DNA of 64,000 nt from Thalassospira profundimaris (GTDB taxonomy: Bacteria; Pseudomonadota; Alphaproteobacteria; Rhodospirillales; Thalassospiraceae). The notes under the pieces were generated by a model, which ran no database searches, had not been told where the DNA came from, and saw only the letters and a list, made by a program, of their open reading frames with translations. The translations under genes were made by a program, and so were the position numbers. The stretch spans positions 62,001 to 126,000 of the forward strand of contig NZ_JPWI01000012.1 in assembly GCF_003326795.1 (NCBI RefSeq), given 5' to 3'. Of this stretch, positions 48,638-57,959 are shown in pieces (position 1 is the stretch's first letter; each line of letters starts with the position of its first letter).

Positions 48638-49297
48638 GTGAATTTCTCTCTTTTCTTTACAGAGTTGTGGAATGCCCGGATGAACCTGCTGGACGGGCTT
48701 GGCGACACAATTCTGATATCGGTCTCGTCGGTTGTGCTTGGCACCATTCTGGGCGTGTTTGTTGGTTTGGCAATGACATACGGGCAGCGCTGGCTGCGCT
48801 TTATCGTGCGGCTCTATATCGACTTTCTGCGCGGGACGCCTGTTTTCGTTCTGATCCTTGCCTGCTTTTACGTTCTGTCGGTGGTCGGTGTTGACCTGAC
48901 AGCATTTCAGGCAGGGGTGCTGGCGCTGACGCTGTTTTGTTCGTCCCATGTCGGTGAAATTGTGCGCGGGGCGTTGTCGGCGATTGCGGTCGGACAGACC
49001 GAGGCGGCCAAATCAATCGGCCTGACCTTTATGCAGACCTTTGTCTATGTCCTGCTGCCACAGGCCTTGCGCCAGATTTTGCCAACCTGGGTGAATACCG
49101 CAACCGAGATCGTCAAGGCATCGACATTGCTGTCGATCATCGGTGTGGTCGAGCTGTTGCTGGCTACCCAGCAGGTGATTGCGCGTACATATCTCAGTCT
49201 CGAATTCTATCTGTTCGCAGGCTTTGTCTATTTCCTTTTGAACTTCGTGATCGAGCAAGCCGGCCGTGCTGTCGAGCGTCGCATTTCGATCCCTTAA
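48638..49297 (+). CDS. Amino-acid ABC transporter permease, second subunit
   Basis: A 219-residue membrane protein paralogous to the first permease. [16 protein letters not shown] and [18 protein letters not shown] (EAA loop) are typical, with [13 protein letters not shown] as the HisM-family signature. GTG 48638 is preferred because AAAGGG lies 6 bases upstream; a TTG at 48623 would overlap the previous stop and has no ribosome site. It forms a heterodimer with the product of 47964. Confidence 0.92.
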   Translation: MNFSLFFTELWNARMNLLDGLGDTILISVSSVVLGTILGVFVGLAMTYGQRWLRFIVRLYIDFLRGTPVFVLILACFYVLSVVGVDLTAFQAGVLALTLFCSSHVGEIVRGALSAIAVGQTEAAKSIGLTFMQTFVYVLLPQALRQILPTWVNTATEIVKASTLLSIIGVVELLLATQQVIARTYLSLEFYLFAGFVYFLLNFVIEQAGRAVERRISIP

Positions 49298-49307
49298 TGA
49301 GGCTATC

Positions 49308-50075
49308 ATGTCCCCAATTCTGACTATTTCCGGTCTTCACAAGAGTTTTGGTGAACTCGAGGTTCTCAAAGGTATCGATCTTACGATGCAGCAGGGCGAC
49401 GTTGTTTCCCTGATCGGGTCTTCCGGTTCTGGCAAAACAACACTTCTGCGCTGTGTGAACCTGCTTGAAGACTTCGAAAAAGGGTCGATCGAGCTTGCCG
49501 GTCAAAAAATCGGCTATCGCGAAGATGGTGCCGGGCAACGCCGCCGTTTGCCGGAACGCGAAGTGGCCCGCCAGCGTTCGATGACCGGCATGGCGTTCCA
49601 GCAGTTCAATCTGTTTCCGCATATGACGGCCATCCGAAACGTGATGCTGGGTCTGATCAAGACCAAAAACATGCCAAAGGACGAAGCACGTGAAGTTGCC
49701 CAAAAGTGGCTTGAACGTGTGGGCATGGCTGCACGCAGCGATCATTATCCCGGTCAGCTTTCCGGCGGGCAGCAGCAACGTGTCGCAATTGCACGCGCCA
49801 TCGCCATGAACCCGCAGATCATGCTGTTTGACGAAGTAACATCCGCCCTTGATCCCGAACTGGTTGCCGAGGTTCTTGCCGTGGTGCGCGATCTGGCGGT
49901 TGAGGGGATGACCATGTTGCTGGTGACGCATGAAATGCGCTTTGCGCGCGACGTTTCGACCAAGGTCGTTTTCATGCATCAGGGGCGCATTCACGAAGAA
50001 GGCACCCCCGACGAGATTTTTGGTGCGCCCAAAACCGAACGACTGCAGGGCTTCCTTGCAAATTCCGAAATCTGA
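49308..50075 (+). CDS. Amino-acid ABC transporter ATPase
   Basis: A 255-residue ATPase of the HisP/GlnQ type. Walker A is [10 protein letters not shown], the signature [16 protein letters not shown] and Walker [14 protein letters not shown]; the switch His is in [10 protein letters not shown]. An insertion between Walker A and the Q-loop (~65-90, [17 protein letters not shown] in pattern) is longer than in HisP. ATG 49308 follows AATGAGG. It energises the two permeases. Confidence 0.95.
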   Translation: MSPILTISGLHKSFGELEVLKGIDLTMQQGDVVSLIGSSGSGKTTLLRCVNLLEDFEKGSIELAGQKIGYREDGAGQRRRLPEREVARQRSMTGMAFQQFNLFPHMTAIRNVMLGLIKTKNMPKDEAREVAQKWLERVGMAARSDHYPGQLSGGQQQRVAIARAIAMNPQIMLFDEVTSALDPELVAEVLAVVRDLAVEGMTMLLVTHEMRFARDVSTKVVFMHQGRIHEEGTPDEIFGAPKTERLQGFLANSEI

Positions 50076-50090
50076 ATCAGGAGATCATTT

Positions 50091-50477
50091 ATGAGCATTA
50101 AAAGACATGGCGTTGGCGAAGGCAAAGGCAGCGGGCAGAAAACACTGCCATTTGCCAAGGCCACAGAAGCCGACGGCTGGCTTTATGTCTCAGGACAGAC
50201 ACCGATGCGTGACGGCGAAGTCGTCGGCACCGGGATTGTCCAGCAATCGCACATCGCGATCGAGAACATGCTGAAGATTGTCGAGGATGCCGGCTATGAC
50301 AAGGCCGATATCATGCGCATCGGCGTATGGCTTGACGATGCCCGGGATTTCTGGAGCTTCAACGGCGTTTTCGAAGAATATTTTGGCGAAAATCCCCCGG
50401 CGCGTGCATGTGTTCAATCCTCAATGGTGGTTGATTGCAAAGTTGAGGTCGACTGCATTGCCTTTCGTAAGGCATAA
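50091..50477 (+). CDS. ridA: RidA-family enamine/imine deaminase
   Basis: A 128-residue protein. GWLYVSGQTPMRDGEVVGTG and NMLKIVEDAGYDKADIMRIG are typical of the RidA/YjgF/YER057c family. The conserved Arg before the carboxy end is in PPARACVQSSM. RidA proteins quench reactive enamines from PLP enzymes. Position after the amino-acid transporter suggests that the imported amine is oxidised or deaminated. ATG 50091 follows CAGGAGA. Confidence 0.93.
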   Translation: MSIKRHGVGEGKGSGQKTLPFAKATEADGWLYVSGQTPMRDGEVVGTGIVQQSHIAIENMLKIVEDAGYDKADIMRIGVWLDDARDFWSFNGVFEEYFGENPPARACVQSSMVVDCKVEVDCIAFRKA

Positions 50478-50513
50478 GCTAGTTGAATAATAAGACATGA
50501 TTTAAGCGGGGCG

Positions 50514-51281
50514 ATGGGGGTTATGAAAGAAGGTCAGACACGTAAACGTGCGCGCGGCATTGATCGTGCGTTTGATATTCTTGATCATCTGCGTGATGTC
50601 AGAACCTCCCAGCGTCCCGCTGAAATCGCCCAGGCGCTTGGTGCGCCAACATCTACGATCTATGACCTGATCGGCACTTTGCTGGATCACGGTATGCTTG
50701 AGGTTACCGATGCGAACGGATCGGTTTTCCTCGGGCGTCGTGTCTATTTCCTCGGACTGGCCTATAGCGACTATTTCGACCTGACCCGTCAGGCCGCCAC
50801 GGTGCTTGATGAAATCACCGCCAGCACCAAGGAAACGTCGCAGTTCTGTATGCTTGATGGCGGCAAGTACACCGTCGCCCTGCAGCGCGAAGGCAGCCGT
50901 CCGTTTCGCATCAAGGCCGATGTCGGGCAACGCACATCCATTCCCTGGACCGCATCGGGCCGCTTGTTGCTGGGCCATCTGAGTGACGATGAAATTCGGG
51001 ACCTGATCCCCGAAGAAGATTTCATTCTTCCTGATGGCACCCGGATGGATGTTGACGCCTATATCGCGGAAATCCGCAAGGCGCATATTGATCGGTTTTT
51101 CTCGTTTGACAGCATCGTTGATACCTTCACCCATTGCTTTGCGGCACCGGTCTATGACCGCAAGGGTATCTGTGCTGCGACCGTCTGTATCGTCGCCCCC
51201 AAGGAAGATGCCCGCGAGAATTATCAGCTTTACAAGAATGCGCTGCAAACCGCAGGCATGAAACTGTCACAAGGCAGCTAG
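50514..51281 (+). CDS. IclR-family transcriptional regulator
   Basis: A 255-residue protein with an amino-terminal winged helix (~15-70, AEIAQALGAPTSTIYDLIGT) and an IclR effector domain containing IPWTASGRLLLGHL and TFTHCFAAPVYDRKG. Small ligands such as amino acids or keto acids usually bind there. It closes the transport operon and probably controls it, perhaps through the inverted repeat at 47032. ATG 50523 is a second possible start. It is followed by a CCCTG/CAGGG hairpin at 51293-51316. Confidence 0.9.
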   Translation: MGVMKEGQTRKRARGIDRAFDILDHLRDVRTSQRPAEIAQALGAPTSTIYDLIGTLLDHGMLEVTDANGSVFLGRRVYFLGLAYSDYFDLTRQAATVLDEITASTKETSQFCMLDGGKYTVALQREGSRPFRIKADVGQRTSIPWTASGRLLLGHLSDDEIRDLIPEEDFILPDGTRMDVDAYIAEIRKAHIDRFFSFDSIVDTFTHCFAAPVYDRKGICAATVCIVAPKEDARENYQLYKNALQTAGMKLSQGS

Positions 51282-51361
51282 AACGGCGATCACCCTGCAA
51301 CCTTACAGGTTCAGGGGCGTGGCGCTATTGCGTGCCGTTTGCCAAAGATAAAGATATCCGG

Positions 51362-51508
51362 AAAAGAGAAAGCGGCGGTTATCGTTTCCCGCATCGATAA
51401 CCACCGCTTTACCACCTTGAGAGGCCTACGGGGAGAGAGGACCCGTAGGTTGAGAGACAAGCCATTTTGGGGACAAAATGCGAATGGGTTGCATTCGCGG
51501 GCTGTGTC
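51362..51508 (-). ncRNA. Candidate Fur-regulated small RNA with anti-SD loop
   Basis: No credible coding frame covers this space, yet it has a complete transcription unit on the minus strand: a promoter at 51516-51544 with a Fur-type box over its -35, three stem-loops and a terminator. Stem A is GCGAATG/CATTCGC (51480-51498), stem B CATTTTG/CAAAATG (51463-51480), stem C CCTACGGG/CCCGTAGG (51425-51449) whose loop reads UCCUCUCUC, complementary to purine-rich ribosome binding sites. The terminator has 16-base arms (51369-51384 and 51395-51410, one G-U) followed by CTCTTTTC. It would be made under iron shortage, like RyhB in function; that is inference. A terminator for iclR alone cannot explain stems A-C and the promoter. 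Confidence 0.68.
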
Positions 51509-51515
51509 GAGACCT

Positions 51516-51565
51516 GTTATAGGCGAGGGAAAATTGGAACGCAAGTGAAAATCGTTCTCATTTGC
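51516..51565 (-). promoter_or_regulatory. sigma-70-like promoter with overlapping Fur box
   Basis: On the minus strand TTGCGT (51539-51544) and TATAAC (51516-51521) are 17 bases apart. Over the -35, TGAGAACGATTTTCA (51546-51560) matches the Fur core TGATAATNATTATCA at 11 of 14 positions and is extended outward to GCAA/TTGC arms. It points left, away from the iron operon, toward the candidate small RNA. Confidence 0.7.
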
Positions 51566-51713
51566 GCAAGATTTTTGGTTGATGACGGTGTTGCCAAATT
51601 ATCCCTACAAAAACAGTTGGTTAATCTGCCGGTTTTCTGCGGTTTTAAAGCCCTGGAAAGCATAGAATCCACAACATATGTGCGGGTTTTATCGGGTTTC
51701 AAGGATCGGGATA

Positions 51714-52853
51714 TCAGGTGCTTATGCGCCGCAAATGATTGTCCCAATGCAGCGATTTATGAGAAGCGTCGGGCAATTCAACGCGCTTACGGCGAATCGC
51801 ATCCATGCGCCAGCCATTACCAAGGCCGCTGGTGCCGACAAATTCGCCGGGGCGGTCCGTTGCCGCAAGACCACAGCCATCCGGGGCCGCGATATGGGTC
51901 AGGAAGTCATTGGTTTTAGCATCCCAGAATGTGACAAGCCCGCCACGCGGGCAGGAAATGCCAAAGACCTGACCAGACGCATCAAAGCGCACAGACCCGC
52001 AATATTGGCGCATGCGATATTGCACATTGTCAGGTGCCTCGATCGGGCGGATTTCCTTGCCCGGTTGCCAGACACCGACAAGCGGGACCTGATCATTAAT
52101 CTCGCCCTGATACTGGAAGCCTGCGGCAATCGTGCCATTGGCTGAGACATCAAGGTGGCGGATCGACAATTGATGCCAGTCATGTTTGAGCGCCGTCTGA
52201 TGGATCAGCTCGCCGGTGCGGCGATCAATGATCGACAGGTTGGGTTCCATGGAATCAATGTTAAGCGGCGTACGACCGTCGAAATCGGGATGGGTGTGAA
52301 GCCCGCCATTGGCAATCACAAGCTGTTCGCCACCGGGCATCAGATGCAATTCATGCGGGCCGGTGCCATAACTGTCAAATTCGGCCACCCGGCGATAGCC
52401 ATCCTTGGCATCCCAGACCGAAACAACGCCACGCGCATGATCAAAATCGTTTTCGGTGATGTAAAGAAAACGTCCATCGTTGGAATAAATCGCATGACCA
52501 TAAAACCGGCGATCTTCCGGGCAATGCAGCTTGGCGCGGACTTCGCCGGTATGACGATCAAGGATCAGGCCGTAAAGACCCGGGCGACGTTCGACCGCTG
52601 CCACATCAACATGGTTCGGGCGCAAACCGATATCATGACCACGCCCCGGCAGAGCCTGTTCAAACAGGATCTTGCCCGACGCGTTAAAGGCGCTGACATA
52701 GTAATCATCGGCATTCCCGGCACTGGCGGAAATATAGACCGCACGGTCTTCGATGGCCGGAGTGCTTGCCGCGCGCGCGATATCAAGCGGCAAAAGGGTA
52801 AATGCCCCGCCAACACCCATGAGTTTCAAAAACTCGCGACGTTGATGTCTCAT
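51714..52853 (-). CDS. DUF1513 Tat-exported protein of the imelysin iron operon
   Basis: A 379-residue protein. MRHQRREFLKLMGVGG is a twin-arginine signal with cleavage near ARAAS. The mature part is a seven-bladed beta-propeller-like DUF1513 domain with repeats of the kind HAIYSNDGRFLYITEND and LHLMPGGEQLVIANGG. In proteobacteria it is the last gene of an operon with imelysin and di-heme oxidoreductase genes, involved in iron handling. Its function is not established. It follows the second imelysin gene after 36 bases. Confidence 0.9.
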   Translation of the reverse strand: MRHQRREFLKLMGVGGAFTLLPLDIARAASTPAIEDRAVYISASAGNADDYYVSAFNASGKILFEQALPGRGHDIGLRPNHVDVAAVERRPGLYGLILDRHTGEVRAKLHCPEDRRFYGHAIYSNDGRFLYITENDFDHARGVVSVWDAKDGYRRVAEFDSYGTGPHELHLMPGGEQLVIANGGLHTHPDFDGRTPLNIDSMEPNLSIIDRRTGELIHQTALKHDWHQLSIRHLDVSANGTIAAGFQYQGEINDQVPLVGVWQPGKEIRPIEAPDNVQYRMRQYCGSVRFDASGQVFGISCPRGGLVTFWDAKTNDFLTHIAAPDGCGLAATDRPGEFVGTSGLGNGWRMDAIRRKRVELPDASHKSLHWDNHLRRIST

Positions 52854-52889
52854 TTTCTTCTCCGGTTATGAGAGCTCCGCTTTGATTGC

Positions 52890-54038
52890 TCAGTCGCCAT
52901 CAAGCGCATTGAAACCGCCACCAAGCTGGGTGGTGCCGCCAATGTCGTTCTCGACCAGCGTAATCAGGAAATCGATCTGCGATTTGAACTCGGAAAGCTT
53001 GGCATAGCCATCTGGCTGCGCTAGCAGTTCATCGATTGACGGCGGCAGGTTATTTGCCGCGTCAATGACGGTTTGCCAGTTCAGGCGGAAGGACCGATCC
53101 AGAAGGCTGTTGTCGATCAGCGATGCCATACCCGCACCCTCGGTGCCGACACCGCCCCATTTGCCGTCATAAATGGCAAATAGCCCAGTCAGGTTATGGA
53201 CAATGTTGCGCAAGGACCGCTTGGCGACTTCGCTTTCGCCACGGCTGGCCTTGGCATCCTGTTCATTTTCGCCCAGCGGACGGCCAAGCTTCTGGGCCGA
53301 GATAATCAGCAAGCCTTCGTGAAGGGCACGATAAAGATCGGTCGCGGCAAATTTCGCCGTCGGGTAATCTATGCTGTCGGGGCCTGCTGTGCTCATGGCT
53401 TCGGCAAATTCCGGCCATTCGTCAAGCAGCTCGCCGGTGATGGTCTGAAGATTGGTGGCAATGGCTGAGCCGTACTGACACAGGAAGACACCGTCTTCGT
53501 CACCCTTGCTCAGATGGTCGGCATTCTTGTCATCAAACAGGACTTCCTCAAGTGCGGGGAACCCCTGAAGGGCCGCACTTGCTTCGGCAAGCTGGGCCGG
53601 ATCGGTATAGCTTGCCGGTTTGCTAAACAGCAGTTTCCGGAATTGCCGTGCAGCAGTACCATGTTTGTCGGGCCAATATTCGATATGCTGATCCCGGCCA
53701 TTGGCAACCAGTGGCCCCATGCGCCAGGGCTGGATTTCCTGCCAGATATCCATCGCACTATTGAATTCGTTCTGAACGTCTTTGAGATCATCTGCATCCG
53801 GATCGGCACAGAAATCCTTGATGGATTTGGTCAGCTCTGATGCCGCGTCATGAAATTCATCAAGCTTGGGCGGCATCACCGTATTCAGAAGATGCGACAA
53901 TACGGCACTGTATTTCCTTTCGGGGATATCGGCATGGGCAGGAGGAGCACCAAAACCGGTAACCAGTACGGTCGTGACTGAAAGCAGCGTGATACGCCAG
54001 AACGATTTTTGCGGCATATGTCTTTTCCGAATATTCAC
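52890..54038 (-). CDS. Imelysin-family (M75) protein, second copy, His motif lost
   Basis: A 382-residue periplasmic protein with a signal peptide ending near PAHAD. The helical imelysin domain is present, but the GxHxxE motif reads GFPALE at residues 159-164, so the metal-site His is replaced by Pro. A partner role to the canonical copy at 55624 is likely. An internal ATG at 54017 (Met8) is a possible start. Downstream gene is DUF1513, upstream is the di-heme oxidoreductase. Confidence 0.88.
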   Translation of the reverse strand: MNIRKRHMPQKSFWRITLLSVTTVLVTGFGAPPAHADIPERKYSAVLSHLLNTVMPPKLDEFHDAASELTKSIKDFCADPDADDLKDVQNEFNSAMDIWQEIQPWRMGPLVANGRDQHIEYWPDKHGTAARQFRKLLFSKPASYTDPAQLAEASAALQGFPALEEVLFDDKNADHLSKGDEDGVFLCQYGSAIATNLQTITGELLDEWPEFAEAMSTAGPDSIDYPTAKFAATDLYRALHEGLLIISAQKLGRPLGENEQDAKASRGESEVAKRSLRNIVHNLTGLFAIYDGKWGGVGTEGAGMASLIDNSLLDRSFRLNWQTVIDAANNLPPSIDELLAQPDGYAKLSEFKSQIDFLITLVENDIGGTTQLGGGFNALDGD

Positions 54039-54062
54039 GGGATTTGAAACACTTATACAGGC

Positions 54063-55526
54063 TTAAAGCGACTTTAGAAACGCAAGCAGTTTCCTGCGCT
54101 CGGATGGTGGCAGCATTGTGACAGAATGGCGCGCAGGCTCCGCTTCGCCGCCATGCCACAGGACGGCCTCAAGGATGGTTCGTGCCCGGCCGTCATGAAG
54201 GAAACCGGCACGTGGATCGATCTGTTTGGCCAGCCCCAGTCCCCAAAGCGGTGGTGTCCGCCATTCGCGGCCTGATGCCTGGGCTTCGGGCCGATGATCT
54301 GCAAGGCCTTCTCCCATGTCATGCAGAAGCAAGTCGCTATAGGGCCAGATCACCTGACCGGATTGCTCCGTCATATCCGTGCGTTCCGGAAGCTGGTAAC
54401 GGGGCGTATGACAGGATGCACAGCCGATGGAGTCAAAAATCTTCTGCCCGGCCACGACATCCGCATCGTCGGCATTGGTGCGCACCGGCGGGGCAAGGTT
54501 TCGGGTGTAATAAAGCACAAGGTCAGTGACCTGCGAATGGGCTTCAAGATTTTCAAATTCCGGATCATTGCCGTTCGGTGCGTTCAGGCAAGCCGTTTGG
54601 GCGCTGGTACAATCGCCTGATCCAGCGGGATAAAGCGGGGTGGATAATCCGACATCAAACTGGAACGCATTCTGGTTTTGCTGGTCAAGGCTTGGCATTC
54701 CTGCCTTCCAGCCAAACCGCCCGATGGCAAGTTGTCCCTTGGCAATATCCCAGACATGATTGACCCGGCCGGAAATCCCGTCGCCATCAGCGTCTTGTGG
54801 ATCAGCGCGCGCAAGCAGCAACTCGTCAGGAATGGCTTCGAGCAATCCAAGCCCGATCATCGGCGGGGCAAGGCGTGGCGAAACCATCACATCAGGATGA
54901 AGCGGTCCATAAGCCAGATCGGTCATCTGATAATCGGGCTTTTGTAGTGTAATGACGTCTCCATCAGACAGGGTGACATCGATATTTTCATAACTGACCT
55001 TCACGCGTCCTTCGGCATTGATGCCCGCGACCGAGAAATCCTGAAACTGGCCGCCATAGACCGGGTCGGGAATGGCTGCGATCTTGCCATCAAGGTGATC
55101 GCGTAGCTGACCGGCTGTTTGCGGCGGGATTGAAAGGCGCAGCAACATGGATGTTGCGCCTTCTTCGGGATTGTTGTCATCAACCGGATGGCCGCGACCA
55201 TTGCGGATATGACATCCATTGCAGGCCCGCGAATTGAAAAGGGGGCCAAGACCGTCTGCGGTTTTGGTGCGTGTCGGCGCGGTGACCCAAAGCCTTTGAA
55301 AAAGGGCCTCGCCAAGCTTGAAATCAAGCCGCTTTTCAAAGGTCATGTTGGCTGAATAATGGGTGAAGACATTCCGCCCGTCGGCATTTGACCAACTGGT
55401 ATTGCCCCCCGGAAAGGCAGGGTCATCAACCTGTTGGGCAAAGGCTGTCGGGTTCAGGGCACTAACCGTCATCACGGCAAGACCGGACAAGGCAAGATGG
55501 CGCAGGGCAGGAACGAAACGTTTCAT
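54063..55526 (-). CDS. Di-heme oxidoreductase-like cytochrome c (DUF1111)
   Basis: A 487-residue periplasmic protein. The signal peptide ends near TAFAQ. Two heme c sites are visible: CNGCH at 102-106 and CASCH at 369-373. IGRFGWKAGMPSLDQQ and PPLWGLGL are typical of the DUF1111/MauG-remote family. It may oxidise or reduce iron, or feed electrons to the c-type cytochromes coded just downstream of irpA in the opposite direction. ATG 55526 is chosen at the signal peptide; a long upstream frame overlaps the irpA gene and is not credible. Confidence 0.9.
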   Translation of the reverse strand: MKRFVPALRHLALSGLAVMTVSALNPTAFAQQVDDPAFPGGNTSWSNADGRNVFTHYSANMTFEKRLDFKLGEALFQRLWVTAPTRTKTADGLGPLFNSRACNGCHIRNGRGHPVDDNNPEEGATSMLLRLSIPPQTAGQLRDHLDGKIAAIPDPVYGGQFQDFSVAGINAEGRVKVSYENIDVTLSDGDVITLQKPDYQMTDLAYGPLHPDVMVSPRLAPPMIGLGLLEAIPDELLLARADPQDADGDGISGRVNHVWDIAKGQLAIGRFGWKAGMPSLDQQNQNAFQFDVGLSTPLYPAGSGDCTSAQTACLNAPNGNDPEFENLEAHSQVTDLVLYYTRNLAPPVRTNADDADVVAGQKIFDSIGCASCHTPRYQLPERTDMTEQSGQVIWPYSDLLLHDMGEGLADHRPEAQASGREWRTPPLWGLGLAKQIDPRAGFLHDGRARTILEAVLWHGGEAEPARHSVTMLPPSERRKLLAFLKSL

Positions 55527-55623
55527 GACGATTTTGGTCTTATGATTATTGTAAAAGCAAAACGGCGGGAGACTGAATCCCCCGCCGTTCAGTGCCATCA
55601 AGGCAGGTGTCGAGTCATCAGGC

Positions 55624-56892
55624 TCAGTTGACTGCAGACGGATTATCAAGGCTGTCAGAGCCTTCGAATTCAATGCCGTCAATGCCAACAGCAGCAATGA
55701 TCTGTTCAATCGATTTGGTCTGATCAACCAGTGCATCAACAAAGGTCTGAACAACAGCGTTGCCGTCGTCATTGCCCATGGCGATCAGCTGATCGAAATG
55801 TTCACCACCCTGTGCACGGGTAACCATGGCTTTGCCTGCCAGAACCGACGTCGCAAGCTTGCCGCGCAGTTCGGTATCAAGAGCGGCGTCCTTGGCGGCT
55901 ACCAGATCGGAAAGTGCCGGACCTTCAACGACCGAACCGTCAACGCGCGTGTAACGGCCAAGATAAACGTTCTGAATGCCAAGTGCGTCATAGAAGTGGC
56001 TGTTGTGGGTGTTGTCCGAGAAGCAATCATGCTCTTCTTCCGGATCATGAAGCAGCAGACCAAGCTTGGTGCGCTCGCCGCCCAGTTCGCCATAAGACAG
56101 CGACCCCATACCGGTCACAATCGCAGTCAGGCCCGGAACACCATCACCTTCAAGAACGGTTTCGCGTGCTTCGCCACCATCGGCCCACTGTTCGGTGATC
56201 CATTCCAGATCGGATACCAGAAGCTCGCCCGCCGCTTTGAGATATGCGCCACGGCGGTCGCAATTATCGTTGGTGCACGCATCACCGCCTGCATAGTCGG
56301 TCCATTCACGTGCACCGGCACCGGCATCGGTCCCGTTAAGGTCTTGACCCCAAAGCAGGAATTCAATCGCATGATAGCCGGTCGCAACGTTTGATTCGAC
56401 ATCGTCGATTTCATGCAAGTCTTCAAGAAGGGCGGCATCAATGATTGATGCATCAATGGTCGTGCCTGAAATGTTCAGGCTCGGATTTGCGATGACATTA
56501 GCGGTATAGGCCGGGTTTTCTTCACTTTCTTCGCCGTAAAGGCCGGTTTCGACATAGTCGATCAGACCTTCGTCAAGCGGCCATGCATTTACCTTGCCTT
56601 CCCAGTCATCGACGATGGCATTGCCAAAACGATAAACTTCGGTCTGCTGATATGGCACCCGTGCAGCAAGCCATGCAGACTTTGCCGCGCCAAAGGTCTC
56701 GGCCGAGGGTTGCGCGATCAGTGCATCAATTGCGGATTGTAACTTCTTGGCCGTGATCAGTGAGTCTTCGTAACCGGCATGTGCGATATCGGCATAGGTT
56801 GTCAGAACGTCTTTGGCGCCCGGTGCGGCATAGGCCTGCACGCCAAGGGTCGAAACCAAAGCGGCCGTCCCGAGAATTTTTGCGATTTTCAT
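55624..56892 (-). CDS. irpA: Imelysin-family iron-regulated protein IrpA
   Basis: A 422-residue periplasmic protein. The signal peptide ends near AYAAP. The imelysin motif GYHAIE is intact at residues 172-177, followed by the typical FLLWGQD. Many Fur-controlled operons start with this gene. The first gene of irpA-DUF1111-imelysin-DUF1513, with a promoter/Fur box at 57021-57049. Paired acidic stretches may bind Fe. ATG 56892 gives a clean signal peptide; ATG 56904 would add four residues. Confidence 0.93.
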   Translation of the reverse strand: MKIAKILGTAALVSTLGVQAYAAPGAKDVLTTYADIAHAGYEDSLITAKKLQSAIDALIAQPSAETFGAAKSAWLAARVPYQQTEVYRFGNAIVDDWEGKVNAWPLDEGLIDYVETGLYGEESEENPAYTANVIANPSLNISGTTIDASIIDAALLEDLHEIDDVESNVATGYHAIEFLLWGQDLNGTDAGAGAREWTDYAGGDACTNDNCDRRGAYLKAAGELLVSDLEWITEQWADGGEARETVLEGDGVPGLTAIVTGMGSLSYGELGGERTKLGLLLHDPEEEHDCFSDNTHNSHFYDALGIQNVYLGRYTRVDGSVVEGPALSDLVAAKDAALDTELRGKLATSVLAGKAMVTRAQGGEHFDQLIAMGNDDGNAVVQTFVDALVDQTKSIEQIIAAVGIDGIEFEGSDSLDNPSAVN

Positions 56893-57020
56893 AGGAGTTC
56901 CCATCTATCCCTGAAAGTGAGCCAAGGGCAGTGCCCTGCGGATCAAAAGGCGAGTGAATCTTTGCAAACGAAGAAATCTGGTCCCCGATCTTCGCCCCGA
57001 TCCAGATGCTTTCAGTCCAA

Positions 57021-57049
57021 GTGATACTGCTTATGATAATGATTTTCAA
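57021..57049 (-). promoter_or_regulatory. irpA promoter with Fur box
   Basis: On the minus strand TTGAAA (57044-57049) and TATCAC (57021-57026) are 17 bases apart. Between and over them lies TGATAATGATTTTCA (57034-57048), 13 of 14 matches to the Fur core TGATAATNATTATCA (as read on the plus strand). Repression by Fur-Fe is the clear expectation. Confidence 0.85.
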
Positions 57050-57195
57050 TTGAAGAATGGGTTTGTTGCGAAATATTCACGTTTTCTGAATGTGATACCC
57101 GCAAATTGATCTGGTCTTAAAGAAATGGCAGGGCATTATCAGTTTAAGTTGTGCAACAGACCGGACCAGAATTTCGTTACGCCAGGAGGGACCAG

Positions 57196-57897
57196 ATGAG
57201 CCATCAGATGTCAGATCAAAAGAAAGTCAAACTCTGGGACTTCCCGGTGCGCCTGTTCCACTGGGCACTGGTTGTGGCCATTGTCACCGCATGGTGGACC
57301 AACCGGCAACTGATGATCGATATCCACGCCATTGCCGGATACAGCGTGCTGGCACTTGTTCTGTTTCGCATCATCTGGGGATTTGTCGGAAGTTCGAACG
57401 CGCGGTTCGGGTCTTTTATAAAGGGACCGGACAAGGTCATCGGATATGCGGTTAAAATCCCGACTGGCTCGATGGCTGAACTGACCTATGCCGGGCATAA
57501 TCCGGCCGGGGGCTGGATGGTTGTGGTTCTGATCGTTCTGGTCGCTATTCAGGCGATCAGCGGTCTTTTTGCCAGCGAAGACACCTTCCTGTTCTTTGAC
57601 GGGCCGCTTGTTGCTCATGTCAGTTCCGATGTTGCACGCATCATGAACTGGATCCATCGCACCAATATCAATCTGATTTACGTAATGGTCGGGCTGCATG
57701 TCTTTGCAGCCCTGTTCTACCTGGTGGCAAAGCGTGAAAACCTGATCGGTGCGATGGTAACAGGTGTGCGAACGGTGCCGGTAGAGATGGCAGCCAGATT
57801 TGCACAAATCCGCTTTGCGTCCCCGGTTGTCGGAATTGCGATCCTGATTGTTTGCGGGTTGATCGTCTGGGGGATGGTTACGGTTGCGCGCGGCTAG
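57196..57897 (+). CDS. Cytochrome b561-family membrane protein
   Basis: A 233-residue protein with four to five hydrophobic segments and His residues in the pattern RLFHWALVVAI, HAIAGYSVLALVLFRIIWG and VMVGLHVFAALFY, the heme-b ligands of the b561/Ni-Fe-hydrogenase cytochrome family. ATG 57196 follows an excellent CCAGGAGGG. It is divergent from irpA, and a c-type cytochrome follows on the opposite strand. It might pass electrons to the periplasmic hemes; that is inference. Confidence 0.9.
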   Translation: MSHQMSDQKKVKLWDFPVRLFHWALVVAIVTAWWTNRQLMIDIHAIAGYSVLALVLFRIIWGFVGSSNARFGSFIKGPDKVIGYAVKIPTGSMAELTYAGHNPAGGWMVVVLIVLVAIQAISGLFASEDTFLFFDGPLVAHVSSDVARIMNWIHRTNINLIYVMVGLHVFAALFYLVAKRENLIGAMVTGVRTVPVEMAARFAQIRFASPVVGIAILIVCGLIVWGMVTVARG

Positions 57898-57927
57898 AAC
57901 TGTTCGTGTCACAGCATGAAAATCAAA

Positions 57928-57959
57928 GGCCACCAGTGCGATGCGCTAGTGGCCTTTTT
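57928..57959 (+). terminator. Terminator after cytochrome b561
   Basis: GGCCAC and GTGGCC with a mostly paired middle (57928-57954) are followed by TTTTT. It lies directly after the stop codon. Confidence 0.82.

Noticed and set aside
51467-51919. Plus-strand frame across the small-RNA region and DUF1513 end
   Set aside because: It lacks a ribosome site, runs antisense into a certain gene and has no recognisable fold.
54063-55772. Long form of the di-heme protein starting at 55772
   Set aside because: The first 82 residues would overlap the irpA stop and precede an obvious signal peptide at 55526.
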